This document shows, piece after piece, positions 23,592 to 33,060 of a DNA stretch of 64,000 nt. A model generated the notes under the pieces. It was not told where the DNA came from, ran no database searches, and saw only the letters and a list, made by a program, of their open reading frames with translations. Positions within the stretch are counted from its first letter, which is position 1; every line of letters begins with the position of its first letter. A program made the position numbers and the translations under genes. Location: assembly GCA_028868545.1 (NCBI GenBank), contig JAGWUF010000004.1, forward strand, positions 1 to 64,000, read 5' to 3'. The stretch comes from Lysobacteraceae bacterium. Lineage in GTDB: Bacteria; Pseudomonadota; Gammaproteobacteria; Xanthomonadales; Xanthomonadaceae.

Positions 23592-24929
23592 TCATTCAAC
23601 CCCCAATGCCCGCAACATCCCGCGTGCCTTGGCGCGGGTTTCCTCCAGCTCATGCTGCGGATCGGAATCGATCACGATGCCGGCACCGGTGCGGAAGCGC
23701 AGGGTGTCGCCCTCCACCTCGGCACTGCGGATCAGGATGTTCAGATCCATGTCGCCATCGTGCCCCAGCCAGCCCATCGCGCCGGTGTAAGCACCGCGCC
23801 CGATGCCTTCCAGTTCGGCAATGATCTGCATGCAGCGCACCTTCGGGCAACCGGTGATGGTGCCGCCGGGGAACAGCGCGGCAATCGCTTGGCCGGGTGT
23901 CACGCCATCGCGCAGGCGACCACGCACGTTGCTGACGATGTGATGCACGTGGGCATAGCTTTCCACCACCATCAATTCATCGACGCACACGCTGCCGGCG
24001 GCGCAGACACGCCCGAGGTCGTTGCGTTCCAGGTCGATCAGCATCACGTGTTCGGCGCGTTCCTTCGGGTGCCCCACCAGTTCGCGGATGCGCGCGGCAT
24101 CGTCATCGCCGGTGAAGCGCGGCCGAGTACCGGCGATCGGACGCGTTTCGGCCACGCCATCATTGACCGACAGCAGTCGTTCCGGCGAGGCACTGACCAC
24201 GCTGCCCCACGGGCTGCGGAAGATCCCGGCGAACGGCGCGGGGTTGTGCGCGCGCAGGCGCAGGAACAGCGCGGCCGGATCGAGCGCACCGTCGAACGTC
24301 GCCAGCCAGCCGCGCGAGAGGTTGACCTGGAACACGTCGCCTGCCGCCAGGTAATCCAATGCCTTTGCAACCGCCGCCAGATAACGTTGCGGCGGGTCTT
24401 CGGCAACCGCGGACGGTTGCCGCCACGCGGCCGGCGGCGGCAGCGCGCGCGCGCGGGCCATGTCGGCTTCGATCCGTGCACGCCATGCCCCTTCACCGCT
24501 GGCGGCCATGATGCGCAGCGCGCCAGTGGCGCGGTCGCGCTGCACCACCGCCGGGCAGCGCAGCGCGATGGCGACGGGCAGGCCGCCATCCGCCTGCGGC
24601 AGCGCCAGCACCGTCTCCACCTGCGCCACCAGTTCATAGCCCAGCAACAACGCCCAGCCACCGGCCAGCGAAAGGCCGGCATCCGTCGCGGCGGCCTGCC
24701 AGTGCCGGTCGAGTACGTCAAGAAAACCGCCCTCCAGCGCCTCGCCGGACAGCGTGCGCACCACGCCATCGCGGTGCAGGGCGAAGCCTTCGCCAGCGTG
24801 TGCCAGCAGTAAATCGCGTGCGCCCAAGGTGCCACCACTGCTGGATTCCAGCAACACGGGGTAGCGCTCCGGGTCGAGCCGATGCAGGGCGAGCAGGTCG
24901 AGGTTGGCGGACAGGGATTGTTCGATCAT
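23592..24929 (-). CDS. pabB: aminodeoxychorismate synthase component I
   Basis: Chorismate-binding domain: PIAGTRPRFTGD...ELVGHPKERAEHVMLIDLERNDLGRVC...GGTITGCPKVRCMQII; upstream of pabC. Confidence 0.92.
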   Translation of the reverse strand: MIEQSLSANLDLLALHRLDPERYPVLLESSSGGTLGARDLLLAHAGEGFALHRDGVVRTLSGEALEGGFLDVLDRHWQAAATDAGLSLAGGWALLLGYELVAQVETVLALPQADGGLPVAIALRCPAVVQRDRATGALRIMAASGEGAWRARIEADMARARALPPPAAWRQPSAVAEDPPQRYLAAVAKALDYLAAGDVFQVNLSRGWLATFDGALDPAALFLRLRAHNPAPFAGIFRSPWGSVVSASPERLLSVNDGVAETRPIAGTRPRFTGDDDAARIRELVGHPKERAEHVMLIDLERNDLGRVCAAGSVCVDELMVVESYAHVHHIVSNVRGRLRDGVTPGQAIAALFPGGTITGCPKVRCMQIIAELEGIGRGAYTGAMGWLGHDGDMDLNILIRSAEVEGDTLRFRTGAGIVIDSDPQHELEETRAKARGMLRALGVE

Positions 24930-24962
24930 TGTTGAAGTGCACCCCACCTCATCCGCCATCCG

Positions 24963-25008
24963 CCCTCATCCGCCCTTCGGGCACCTTCCCCCGGAGGGAG
25001 AAGGAAAA
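24963..25008 (-). repeat. structured intergenic repeat, copy 2 (fabF-pabB junction)
   Basis: ccctcatccgcccttcgggcaccttcccccggagggagaaggaaaa; similar to 10826-10873. Confidence 0.8.
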
Positions 25009-26247
25009 TCAGATCCGCTTGAACACCAGCGTGCCGTTGGTGCCGCCGAAGCCGAAGCCGTTGGACACCGCCACGTCGATCTTCGCCTCGCGCGCCACGT
25101 TCGGCACGTAGTCCAGGTCACAGCCTTCGCCCGGATTTTCCAGGTTGATGGTGGGCGGGATGATGCCGGTCTGCAGCGCCTTGATCGAATAAATCGCCTC
25201 CACCCCGCCGGCCGCGCCCAGCAGGTGGCCGGTCATCGACTTGGTGGAGCTGACCATCGTCTTGTACGCATGCTCGCCCAGCGCGCGCTTGATCGCCAGC
25301 GTTTCGGCCAGGTCGCCCAGCGGCGTGCTGGTGCCATGTGCGTTGAGGTAGCCCACGTCTTCGGGGTTGATGCCGGCATCGGCGAACGCCATCGCCATGC
25401 AGCGCGCCGGACCTTCGCCGTTCTCGCTGGGCGCGGTCATGTGGAAGGCGTCCGACGTTGCACCGAAGCCGGCCAGCTCGCAGTAGATGCGCGCGCCGCG
25501 GGCCTTGGCGTGTTCGTATTCCTCCAGCACCAGAATGCCGGCACCGTCGCCCAGCACGAAGCCGTCGCGCCCGGCGTCCCACGGCCGCGAGGCGCGGGCG
25601 GGATCGTCGTTGCGGGTGCTCATCGCCTTCATCGCGCAGAAACCGCCCATCGCGGTGGGCGAACTGCCGCGCTCGGCGCCACCGGCGAACATCACGTCGG
25701 CATCGCCGTACTGGATCATCCGCATCGCCATGCCGATGCTGTGGTTGGATGTTGCGCAGGCGGAGACCGCAGAGAACGTCGGCCCCTTGATCCCGATCGC
25801 CAGCGACAACTGGCCCGGCATCATGTTGATGATGGTGGAAGGAATGTAGAACGGGCTGATCTTGCGCACCCCGCCTTCATGCAGCTTCACCGCCGTCTCC
25901 TCGATGCCCCAGATCCCGCCGATGCCGGCACCGACCAGCGCGCCGATGCGCGTCGCGTTGGCTTCGGTCACGTCCAGCCCGGCATCGTCCTTCGCCATCA
26001 GCGCAGCGGCCATGCCGTAGTGGATGAAGTGGTCCATCTTCTTCGCATCTTTCGGGTTCACCCAGCGGGTGACATCGAAATCGCGGATCTCGCCGGCGAT
26101 GCGGGTGGGATAGGTGCCGGCATCGAAGCCCTCCACCAAGCCAATCCCCGAGCGGCCATTGCAGATGCCGTCCCAGTTGCTGGCCAGATCCAGCCCCAAC
26201 GGCGAAACGATGCCCATCCCGGTGACCACGACGCGACGCTTGCCCAT
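25009..26247 (-). CDS. fabF: 3-oxoacyl-ACP synthase II
   Basis: KRRVVVTGMGIVSPLG, VSACATSNHSIG active site, NAHGTSTPLGD. Confidence 0.96.
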   Translation of the reverse strand: MGKRRVVVTGMGIVSPLGLDLASNWDGICNGRSGIGLVEGFDAGTYPTRIAGEIRDFDVTRWVNPKDAKKMDHFIHYGMAAALMAKDDAGLDVTEANATRIGALVGAGIGGIWGIEETAVKLHEGGVRKISPFYIPSTIINMMPGQLSLAIGIKGPTFSAVSACATSNHSIGMAMRMIQYGDADVMFAGGAERGSSPTAMGGFCAMKAMSTRNDDPARASRPWDAGRDGFVLGDGAGILVLEEYEHAKARGARIYCELAGFGATSDAFHMTAPSENGEGPARCMAMAFADAGINPEDVGYLNAHGTSTPLGDLAETLAIKRALGEHAYKTMVSSTKSMTGHLLGAAGGVEAIYSIKALQTGIIPPTINLENPGEGCDLDYVPNVAREAKIDVAVSNGFGFGGTNGTLVFKRI

Positions 26248-26337
26248 CTTCCACTCCTTGCAGACAACCAGTGCCTTCTCGAAAACACGGAAGGCCGCAA
26301 ACGCGGCCCCCGGGGTACTGCAACGCGGGACGCCGGC

Positions 26338-26577
26338 TTACGCCTTGACGTGCGCCTTGATGTAGTCGATCGCCGCCTGCACGGTGCTGATCTTCTCGGC
26401 GTCTTCGTCCGGGATTTCGCACTCGAACTCTTCTTCCAGCGCCATCACCAGCTCCACGGTGTCGAGCGAGTCCGCGCCCAGGTCGTCCACGAACGACGCG
26501 CTGGTGGTGACGTCTTCTTCCTTGACGCCCAGTTGTTCGACGACGATCTTCTTGACGCGCTCTTCAATGCTGCTCAT
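26338..26577 (-). CDS. acpP: acyl carrier protein
   Basis: [35 protein letters not shown]. Confidence 0.98.
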   Translation of the reverse strand: MSSIEERVKKIVVEQLGVKEEDVTTSASFVDDLGADSLDTVELVMALEEEFECEIPDEDAEKISTVQAAIDYIKAHVKA

Positions 26578-26676
26578 GTTTCGATGCTCCTCGTGGGGCG
26601 GGTTAGGCCGTAATTGCGTAGTTTAAGGGAAAACCGGAGGGTGCGTCGCCGGTGGAAACGGGACAGGCAGCACCGC

Positions 26677-27429
26677 TCACGGCATGTACATGCCACCGTT
26701 GACGTGCAGGGTTTCGCCGGTGATGTAGCTGGCCGACGGGCCGGCCAGGAACGCCACCGCATGGGCAATGTCGGCAGGTTCGCCCAGGCGGCCCAGTGCG
26801 ATCTGACCCAGCATCGCCGCCTTCGCGGCTTCCGGCAGGTCGGCGGTCATGTCGGTGGCGATGAAGCCGGGGGCCACGACATTGACGGTGATCCCGCGCG
26901 AACCGATTTCCTTCGCCAGCGACTTGCTGAACGCGATGATGCCGGCCTTGGCCGCCGCGTAATTGGCCTGACCGGCGTTGCCGGTGACGCCGATCACCGA
27001 AGCGATGTTGATGATGCGGCCACGGCGCGCTTTCATCATCCCGCGCAGCACCGCCTTCGAGGCGCGGTACACGCTGGTGAGATTGGTATCGAGAATGACC
27101 TGCCAGTCCTCGTCCTTCATCCGCATCAACAAGTTGTCGCGGGTGATGCCGGCATTGTTGACCAGGATGGAGACCGCGCCGAACTCGCTGGACACCGCAT
27201 CCACCAGCGCCTCGATGGCGCCGGCTTCGTTGACGTTGAGGCGGCGGCCGTGGCCACCGGTGGCGGCCATGCGCTCGCCGATGGCCTGTGCACCGGCATC
27301 CGATGTGGCGGTGCCGATCACGGTGGCACCCAGCGTGGCCAGTTCATCCGCGATCGCGGCACCGATCCCGCGCGATGCGCCGGTGACCAGCGCGATTTCG
27401 CCTTGCAAGGGTTTTTCGCTCACGTCCAT
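26677..27429 (-). CDS. fabG: 3-oxoacyl-ACP reductase
   Basis: LVTGASRGIGAAIA, NNAGITRDNLLMRMK, YAAAKAGIIAFSKSLAKE; ATG at 27429 inside the longer ORF. Confidence 0.96.
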   Translation of the reverse strand: MDVSEKPLQGEIALVTGASRGIGAAIADELATLGATVIGTATSDAGAQAIGERMAATGGHGRRLNVNEAGAIEALVDAVSSEFGAVSILVNNAGITRDNLLMRMKDEDWQVILDTNLTSVYRASKAVLRGMMKARRGRIINIASVIGVTGNAGQANYAAAKAGIIAFSKSLAKEIGSRGITVNVVAPGFIATDMTADLPEAAKAAMLGQIALGRLGEPADIAHAVAFLAGPSASYITGETLHVNGGMYMP

Positions 27430-28373
27430 TCCTCGATGGCGGCGGCAAAATCCGCCGGCGTGCCCAACGCGCGCGCGTCGAGCGATTTGTCGATGCGCTT
27501 GACCAACCCGGCCAGCACTTTGCCCGGGCCGCATTCGCCGATCCGCACGACGCCGCGTGCGGCCAGCGCCTGCACGCAGCCGCTCCACTGCACCGGCAGG
27601 TAGAGCTGGCGCACCAGCGCGTCGCGGATGGCGTCGACGCTGTCGTGCGCGCGCGCGTCCACGTTCTGCACCACCGGCAGCGCCGGCAACTTCCATTCCA
27701 GCCCGGCCATGGTGTGTGCCAGCCGGTTGGCCGCTTCGCGCATCATCGGTGTGTGCGACGGCACGCTGACCGCCAGCTTCACCGCCTTGCGCACACCCTT
27801 TTCCTGCAGCAGTGCCAGCGCGCGATCCACCGCCGCAGCGTCGCCGCCGATCACGATCTGGCCGGGCGAGTTGTAGTTGGCCGGCACCACCACGGCGGCA
27901 TCGGAGGCTTCGCGGCACACGGCTTCCACCAGTGCATCGTCGGCACCCAGCACCGCCGCCATCGCGCCGGTACCTGCCGGCGCGGCGTCCTGCATCAGCT
28001 GGCCGCGGATGCGCACCAGATGCGCGCCATCGCGCAGCGACAGCGCGCCGGCCGCGACCAGCGCGGTGTATTCGCCCAAGCTGTGGCCGGCCAGCACCAC
28101 CGGCTGCGCGCCGCCCTGCTCGTGCCACAGCCGCCACACCGCCACCCCCGCCGCCAGCACCGCCGGCTGGGTGTATTCGGTGCGATTGAGCATTTCCTCG
28201 GGACCGCCCTGCGACAGCGCCCACAGATCCACGCCGGCACCATCCGACGCCTCTTCGAACGCGGCCTTGACCGACGGATGCAGCTCCGACAACTCGGCCA
28301 GCATGCCGATCGACTGCGAGCCCTGGCCAGGGAACACCAGGGCCAGGGACGATGAAACCTGCGCTGCGTTCAC
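27420..28373 (-). CDS. fabD: malonyl-CoA ACP transacylase
   Basis: LVFPGQGSQSIGM, GHSLGEYTALVAAGAL. Confidence 0.96.
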   Translation of the reverse strand: MNAAQVSSSLALVFPGQGSQSIGMLAELSELHPSVKAAFEEASDGAGVDLWALSQGGPEEMLNRTEYTQPAVLAAGVAVWRLWHEQGGAQPVVLAGHSLGEYTALVAAGALSLRDGAHLVRIRGQLMQDAAPAGTGAMAAVLGADDALVEAVCREASDAAVVVPANYNSPGQIVIGGDAAAVDRALALLQEKGVRKAVKLAVSVPSHTPMMREAANRLAHTMAGLEWKLPALPVVQNVDARAHDSVDAIRDALVRQLYLPVQWSGCVQALAARGVVRIGECGPGKVLAGLVKRIDKSLDARALGTPADFAAAIEEWT

Positions 28374-28472
28374 GCGTTACCCGCTCCGATCAACGACCAG
28401 CAAAAATGGCCGGACATGATACGAGTATTTGCTCTATCCCGTCTGTACCTGCGCGTATGGACGGACGCGGCA

Positions 28473-29465
28473 TCAATACCGCAGCAACACCGAACCCCAG
28501 GCGAAGCCGCCGCCAAAGGCTTCCAGCAGCAACAACTGGCCGTGCTGCACCTTGCCCGACCGCACCGCTTCGTCCAGTGCCAGCGGCACCGAGCCGGAGG
28601 ATGTGTTGCCGTGCCGATCGACGGTGACGATCACCCGCTCCATCGGCATGTCCAACCGCCTGGCGGTGGCTTCGATGATGCGCAGGTTGGCCTGGTGCGG
28701 CACCAGCCAATCCAGCGCGGACTTGTCCAGGCCGTTGGCCACCAGCGCTTCGTCCACGACCGAATCCAGCGCCTTCACCGCATACTTGAACACGTCGTTG
28801 CCGGCCATCTGCACCCGCACGCCGGCATTGTGCTCGTCCACCTTGAAGCCGGCAGACACGCCCACCGGGTTCCACAGCAGATCCTTCTTGCCGCCATCGG
28901 CGTGCATATGGGTACTGAGGATGCCGGTCTCGTGATCGGCCTTGAGCACCACCGCGCCGGCGCCATCACCGAACAGCACGCAGGTATTGCGGTCGTTCCA
29001 GTCCAGCATCCGGGTCAGGGTTTCCGCACCCACCACCAGCACGGTGCCGGCCGCGCCACTGCGGATGAACTTGTCGGCCACCGTCAGCGCGTAGATGAAG
29101 CCCGAGCAGGCGGCATTGACGTCGAACGCCATGCACCCTGCCACGCCCAGCTTGTGCTGGAGGATGGTGGCGGTGGACGGGAAGATCAGGTCAGGCGTGG
29201 TGGTACCGACCACGATCAGGTCGATGTCCTCGGCGGCAACGCCTGCCGCCTCCAGCGCACGCAACGAGGCTTGCAGGGCCAGGTCGGACGTCAGCTCCCC
29301 TTCCGCCGCGATATGCCGCTGGCGGATGCCGGTGCGGCTGGTGATCCACTCGTCGCTGGTCTCCACGCCGCGTTTGACCAGATCGTCATTGCTCAACACT
29401 TGCTGCGGCAGGTAGCTGCCGGTGCCGGCGATGCGGGCGAAGACGGGGTTGCTGGTGTGACTCAT
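28473..29465 (-). CDS. fabH: 3-oxoacyl-ACP synthase III
   Basis: GTGSYLPQQVLSNDDL, DVNAACSGFIYAL, VPHQANLRIIEATARRL. Confidence 0.96.
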   Translation of the reverse strand: MSHTSNPVFARIAGTGSYLPQQVLSNDDLVKRGVETSDEWITSRTGIRQRHIAAEGELTSDLALQASLRALEAAGVAAEDIDLIVVGTTTPDLIFPSTATILQHKLGVAGCMAFDVNAACSGFIYALTVADKFIRSGAAGTVLVVGAETLTRMLDWNDRNTCVLFGDGAGAVVLKADHETGILSTHMHADGGKKDLLWNPVGVSAGFKVDEHNAGVRVQMAGNDVFKYAVKALDSVVDEALVANGLDKSALDWLVPHQANLRIIEATARRLDMPMERVIVTVDRHGNTSSGSVPLALDEAVRSGKVQHGQLLLLEAFGGGFAWGSVLLRY

Positions 29466-29571
29466 CTGACTGTGAACTCCCTGAGCAATCGAACAAGACT
29501 AGCCGATACCGCCCGGGATCCGGGTCACGGCGACACGCCGTCCTTGTCCTGCAGCGAAAAACGATACGCAC

Positions 29572-29611
29572 AAAAACGCCAACGGCCGCGCTGTTCGGCG
29601 CGGCCTGGCGT
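29572..29611 (-). terminator. rho-independent terminator downstream of rpmF
   Basis: Minus strand GACGCCAGGCCGCGCCGAACAGCGCGGCCGTTGGCGTTTTTG: GC-rich hairpin followed by T5. Confidence 0.8.
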
Positions 29612-29685
29612 CATCCAACTCGTGTTGCAGCAGTGTGCAGCGACGCGATCATGCACGGATGCGACCGCGGGCCAACGGCTGGAAA

Positions 29686-29880
29686 TTATTCTTCGTCGGC
29701 AACCTGCGTCTTCGGCGCAATGACCTGCTTGCCGCGGTAGTAGCCGTCGGCGGTCACGTGGTGACGCAGGTGGGTTTCGCCGCTGGTCGGGTCGGTGGCC
29801 AGCTGCTTGGCGGACAGGGCGTCATGCGCACGACGCATGCCACGACGGGACGGGGAAACGCGGGACTTCTGAACGGCCAT
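29686..29880 (-). CDS. rpmF: 50S ribosomal protein L32
   Basis: [22 protein letters not shown]...[14 protein letters not shown]. Confidence 0.97.
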   Translation of the reverse strand: MAVQKSRVSPSRRGMRRAHDALSAKQLATDPTSGETHLRHHVTADGYYRGKQVIAPKTQVADEE

Positions 29881-29947
29881 GGGAACAACTCCAAAAATTG
29901 TTGCAAATCAAATCATTGCGATGACACACAGCGCGACATTGTCGCAC

Positions 29948-30466
29948 TTATTCTTTCTTCAGGCCCGCCAGCGCCGCAAACGGGCTGGCCTTGGCCACCT
30001 CCTCCACGGTAGGCGCGAATTCACGCTCCACCACTTCGGCCGCTGGCGACACCGGTACCACCGGCAACGCCAGGATCAACTCGTCTTCGACCAGCTCGGC
30101 TGGCCGCAGCATGCCGTCCGCCGGCACCTGCAAGGCTTCGTACTCGGCCGGCAGAGCGGACTCTTCGGCCTCGTCGCGGATCAGCCCCAGCCGTTGCTGC
30201 AACCGCACCGGCAACAGAAACCGCTGCAGGCTGCGCTGACAGATCAGCGGCAACTCGGCCTCGATCCGCAACTCGGCAAACGGCAGCTTCAACGCATCGA
30301 CACCGAATGCCAGCGTGTAGCGGACATCGCCGTCATCATCCGCCAGGCTGCCACGCAACCGGGCCATCGCCTGCAACGGGATGCGCCCCTCGAACTCGCG
30401 CGCCGCCGCAACCATGCGCCAGGCATCCAAGAGTTCCGGAACCCGGCTGAACGACTGGCTGGACAT
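29948..30466 (-). CDS. yceD: YceD/DUF177 family protein (23S rRNA accumulation protein)
   Basis: C-x-x-like LICQRSLQRFLLPV and acidic C-terminus; immediately upstream of rpmF. Confidence 0.88.
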   Translation of the reverse strand: MSSQSFSRVPELLDAWRMVAAAREFEGRIPLQAMARLRGSLADDDGDVRYTLAFGVDALKLPFAELRIEAELPLICQRSLQRFLLPVRLQQRLGLIRDEAEESALPAEYEALQVPADGMLRPAELVEDELILALPVVPVSPAAEVVEREFAPTVEEVAKASPFAALAGLKKE

Positions 30467-30578
30467 AAGGCGCGCAATCGTACGCAGTCCCCCGCCCGCT
30501 GTCAAATCCGGGGCCGGCCCGGGCCGCCGCCGGCGCAGCCGATTTGCGATGCCCTGCCGCCTCGCTCAGACTGCAGGC

Positions 30579-30941
30579 ATGTCCGGACTGATCCTTCCCG
30601 TCGTTGCCCTGCTTGCCGGCGCCGGCCTGCTGCTGGTGCTGCATCTGCTGGGCCGCTACCGCCTGCGCCAGCACGCCATCGGCCAGGTGCTGGATGCCGC
30701 CGACGCCCTCGAGGCGCGGCTGCGTACGGCCCGTGGCGAGATCGAGGCGATTGCCGGCGATCAGGTGAACCCGGTGCGCGCCGCCATGCAGGATTTGCTG
30801 CAGCAGCGCCTGTGGTTGCAGGACAACGCCCAGCGCGCCAGCCTTCCGCAATTGGCGAATGTCCACCAGACCCTGGATCGCGCCCGCGCGCAGTTGGATC
30901 AGCAATTGCAGCGCATCGCGCAAGCCCGCGGCGAAGAATGA
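30579..30941 (+). CDS. hypothetical protein with N-terminal TM and coiled-coil
   Basis: MSGLILPVVALLAGAGLLLVLHLLGRYRL... then heptad-rich segment; overlaps the maf start. Confidence 0.65.
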   Translation: MSGLILPVVALLAGAGLLLVLHLLGRYRLRQHAIGQVLDAADALEARLRTARGEIEAIAGDQVNPVRAAMQDLLQQRLWLQDNAQRASLPQLANVHQTLDRARAQLDQQLQRIAQARGEE

Positions 30942-31525
30942 TGCGCGTGCCCCGTCTGCTGCTGGCGTCGACCTCGCGCTATCGCCGCGAACTGCTGCAA
31001 CGGCTGCGCCTGCCGTTCGATGTGGCCCGGCCGGAGGTGGATGAAACCGCGCTGCCGGGAGAACCCCCGGATGCACTGGCGGTGCGGCTGGCGCGGGCCA
31101 AGGCACAGGCGGTGGCGGGCCGGCAAACCGATGACTGCTGGGTACTGGGCTCCGATCAGGTTGCCGAATGCGAGGGGCAGGCGTTGGGAAAACCCGGCGG
31201 GCGCGCGGCTGCCATCTCCCAGCTGACCGCGATGTCGGGGCGTTGCGTGCGCTTTCACACGGCTGTATGTCTGGCCCATCCCGACGGCCGCAGCCTGTGT
31301 GCGCACGACATCACGCATGTGCAGGTGCGCGCACTGGAAACCCGTGAAATCGTCCGTTACGTGGATGCCGAACAACCATACGATTGCGCCGGCAGTTTCA
31401 AATCCGAGGGCTTCGGGATCTGCCTGTTCGAGGCGATCGACAACCGTGACCCGACCGCCCTGGTCGGGCTTCCCCTGATCGCCTGCGCACGCTTGCTGCG
31501 GCAGGCCGGTTTCAGTCTGCCGTAA
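30938..31525 (+). CDS. maf: Maf-family nucleotide pyrophosphatase (YceF-like)
   Basis: LLLASTSRYRRELLQRL, VLGSDQVAECEGQALGKPG, DCAGSFKSEGFGI. Confidence 0.92.
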   Translation: MMRVPRLLLASTSRYRRELLQRLRLPFDVARPEVDETALPGEPPDALAVRLARAKAQAVAGRQTDDCWVLGSDQVAECEGQALGKPGGRAAAISQLTAMSGRCVRFHTAVCLAHPDGRSLCAHDITHVQVRALETREIVRYVDAEQPYDCAGSFKSEGFGICLFEAIDNRDPTALVGLPLIACARLLRQAGFSLP

Positions 31526-33020
31526 CCACGCCCGGCAGCGCGAACAGCCAATACTGCTTGGTTCCGCCATCGGCCTGCACCACCTGCGGCGGCGGCAACG
31601 GCCCCAGCTGGGCACGCAATCGGCGCAGATAAGCGTGGTCGTCATCGAAGCCCGCATGGGAAGGGCTGGCCACCACCAGCAGCGGGGCCGGCCCAAGCCC
31701 GGCGCGCGAAGTCTGCAGCAACTGCCACAACGCCAACTGCGCCGTTCGGCCATGCCGGTCGTTGTTCGGATGCGCCAGCACCGGCAGCCCGGCATCCCCG
31801 ATGGCAAACCCCAGCTCGGCACCGATCTTGAAATCCCCCGCCACCACGCGCGTCTCGGCGGGCATCCGCTGGCGCTGCTGCGTCACGGCCTCTGCCAGCG
31901 TGTCCCAACCGGCAAAGCCACCGGTCTGGGCACCGGCCAGCGCCATTTGCGTGCGCCACGCCGGCACGCTGGTGATGACGAAAAACCCCAGGGTCAACCC
32001 CAGCCCGAGCGCCAGTGTTGCCCAGGTGGCACGCCGCAGCCCGGTGGAGACCTCCAGCAGCAGACCCGCCGTCAACGGCAGCAGGGCCACGAAGCCCGGC
32101 AGCGGCCAGTGAAAGCTCACCCGCTGCTGATCGGCAAAAAATCCCAGCAGCAGGAAACCCAGCACGATCAATGCCCCATTGCGGGCCAGATAGCGCAATT
32201 CCGGGCGCGCCGCATGCCAGGCCGGCCGGGTCGCCCGCCACATCACCCACAACAACACCGGCGTGGCGGGCAGCAATTGGATCAGGCCAAGTTCAAGCCC
32301 CACCCAGCTGAACGTCCACGGGTGCCGATCCAGCAACTGGAAACGCAGCCCGGCATCGGCGTTGTGCAGGTTCCAGAGCAGCAATGGCAGCCATGCCAGC
32401 GCCCCCACTCCAATCGCCCACCAGACGCGTGGCGTACGCAGCACCCGGCGTCCCTCCGGCAACGACACCAACACCCCCAGACCCACCGCGATCACGGCTG
32501 CGAACCGGTAATGGCTCAGCCCACCCAGCACCAACCCCAGTGCCAGCCCGCTTGCGGCCATGCCATCGACCGCCCGCAACAGGCGCAATCCCGCATCCAG
32601 ACACAGCACGCTGGCCAGCAGCAAGGGCACATCCGGCAGCGCCATCACCCCCAGACTGCCCGCCAGCGGCAACAGCAGGCACAGGCTGCCGGCCTGCCAG
32701 CCCACCCGCGCCCCCAGTGCCCGCGTGCCCATGCCCACCACCAGCCACGGCACCAGCGCCGCCAGCAGCAGGAACGGCAGCCGCAGCGCCAGCAGGCTGC
32801 CGGGTGCCAGCAACCCACCCAATCGGCTCAGCCATGCAGTCAGGCCCGGCAGGTCCGAATAGGCCCAGCCCAAATGCCGGCCTTCCTGCCAGTAGAACGC
32901 CTCATCGACGAACAGCGGCAAGTGCGCGGCCAGCACGGCTTTCAGCAACAGCAAGACCAGCCACAGCGCGATGAACGCGCGTCTTGCCATGTCCACCTGC
33001 TGCCGTTCCCGCATCCGCAT
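31512..33020 (-). CDS. ArnT/PMT-like glycosyltransferase (GT39/GT83-type membrane protein)
   Basis: HLPLFVDEAFYWQEGRHLGWAYSDLPGLTAWLSRLGG (DE-A-Y-W acceptor motif) with about 10-12 TM segments; start may be ATG 32990. Confidence 0.8.
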   Translation of the reverse strand: MRMRERQQVDMARRAFIALWLVLLLLKAVLAAHLPLFVDEAFYWQEGRHLGWAYSDLPGLTAWLSRLGGLLAPGSLLALRLPFLLLAALVPWLVVGMGTRALGARVGWQAGSLCLLLPLAGSLGVMALPDVPLLLASVLCLDAGLRLLRAVDGMAASGLALGLVLGGLSHYRFAAVIAVGLGVLVSLPEGRRVLRTPRVWWAIGVGALAWLPLLLWNLHNADAGLRFQLLDRHPWTFSWVGLELGLIQLLPATPVLLWVMWRATRPAWHAARPELRYLARNGALIVLGFLLLGFFADQQRVSFHWPLPGFVALLPLTAGLLLEVSTGLRRATWATLALGLGLTLGFFVITSVPAWRTQMALAGAQTGGFAGWDTLAEAVTQQRQRMPAETRVVAGDFKIGAELGFAIGDAGLPVLAHPNNDRHGRTAQLALWQLLQTSRAGLGPAPLLVVASPSHAGFDDDHAYLRRLRAQLGPLPPPQVVQADGGTKQYWLFALPGVVTAD

Positions 33021-33060
33021 TCCGCCCCGCTACACTGCGTTGAAACACACCGAGGCCTCC

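Noticed and set aside
26677-28224. 515-aa minus-strand ORF seemingly fusing an unknown N-terminus to FabG
   Set aside because: The first about 265 aa are an out-of-frame reading of fabD; FabG starts at ATG 27429.
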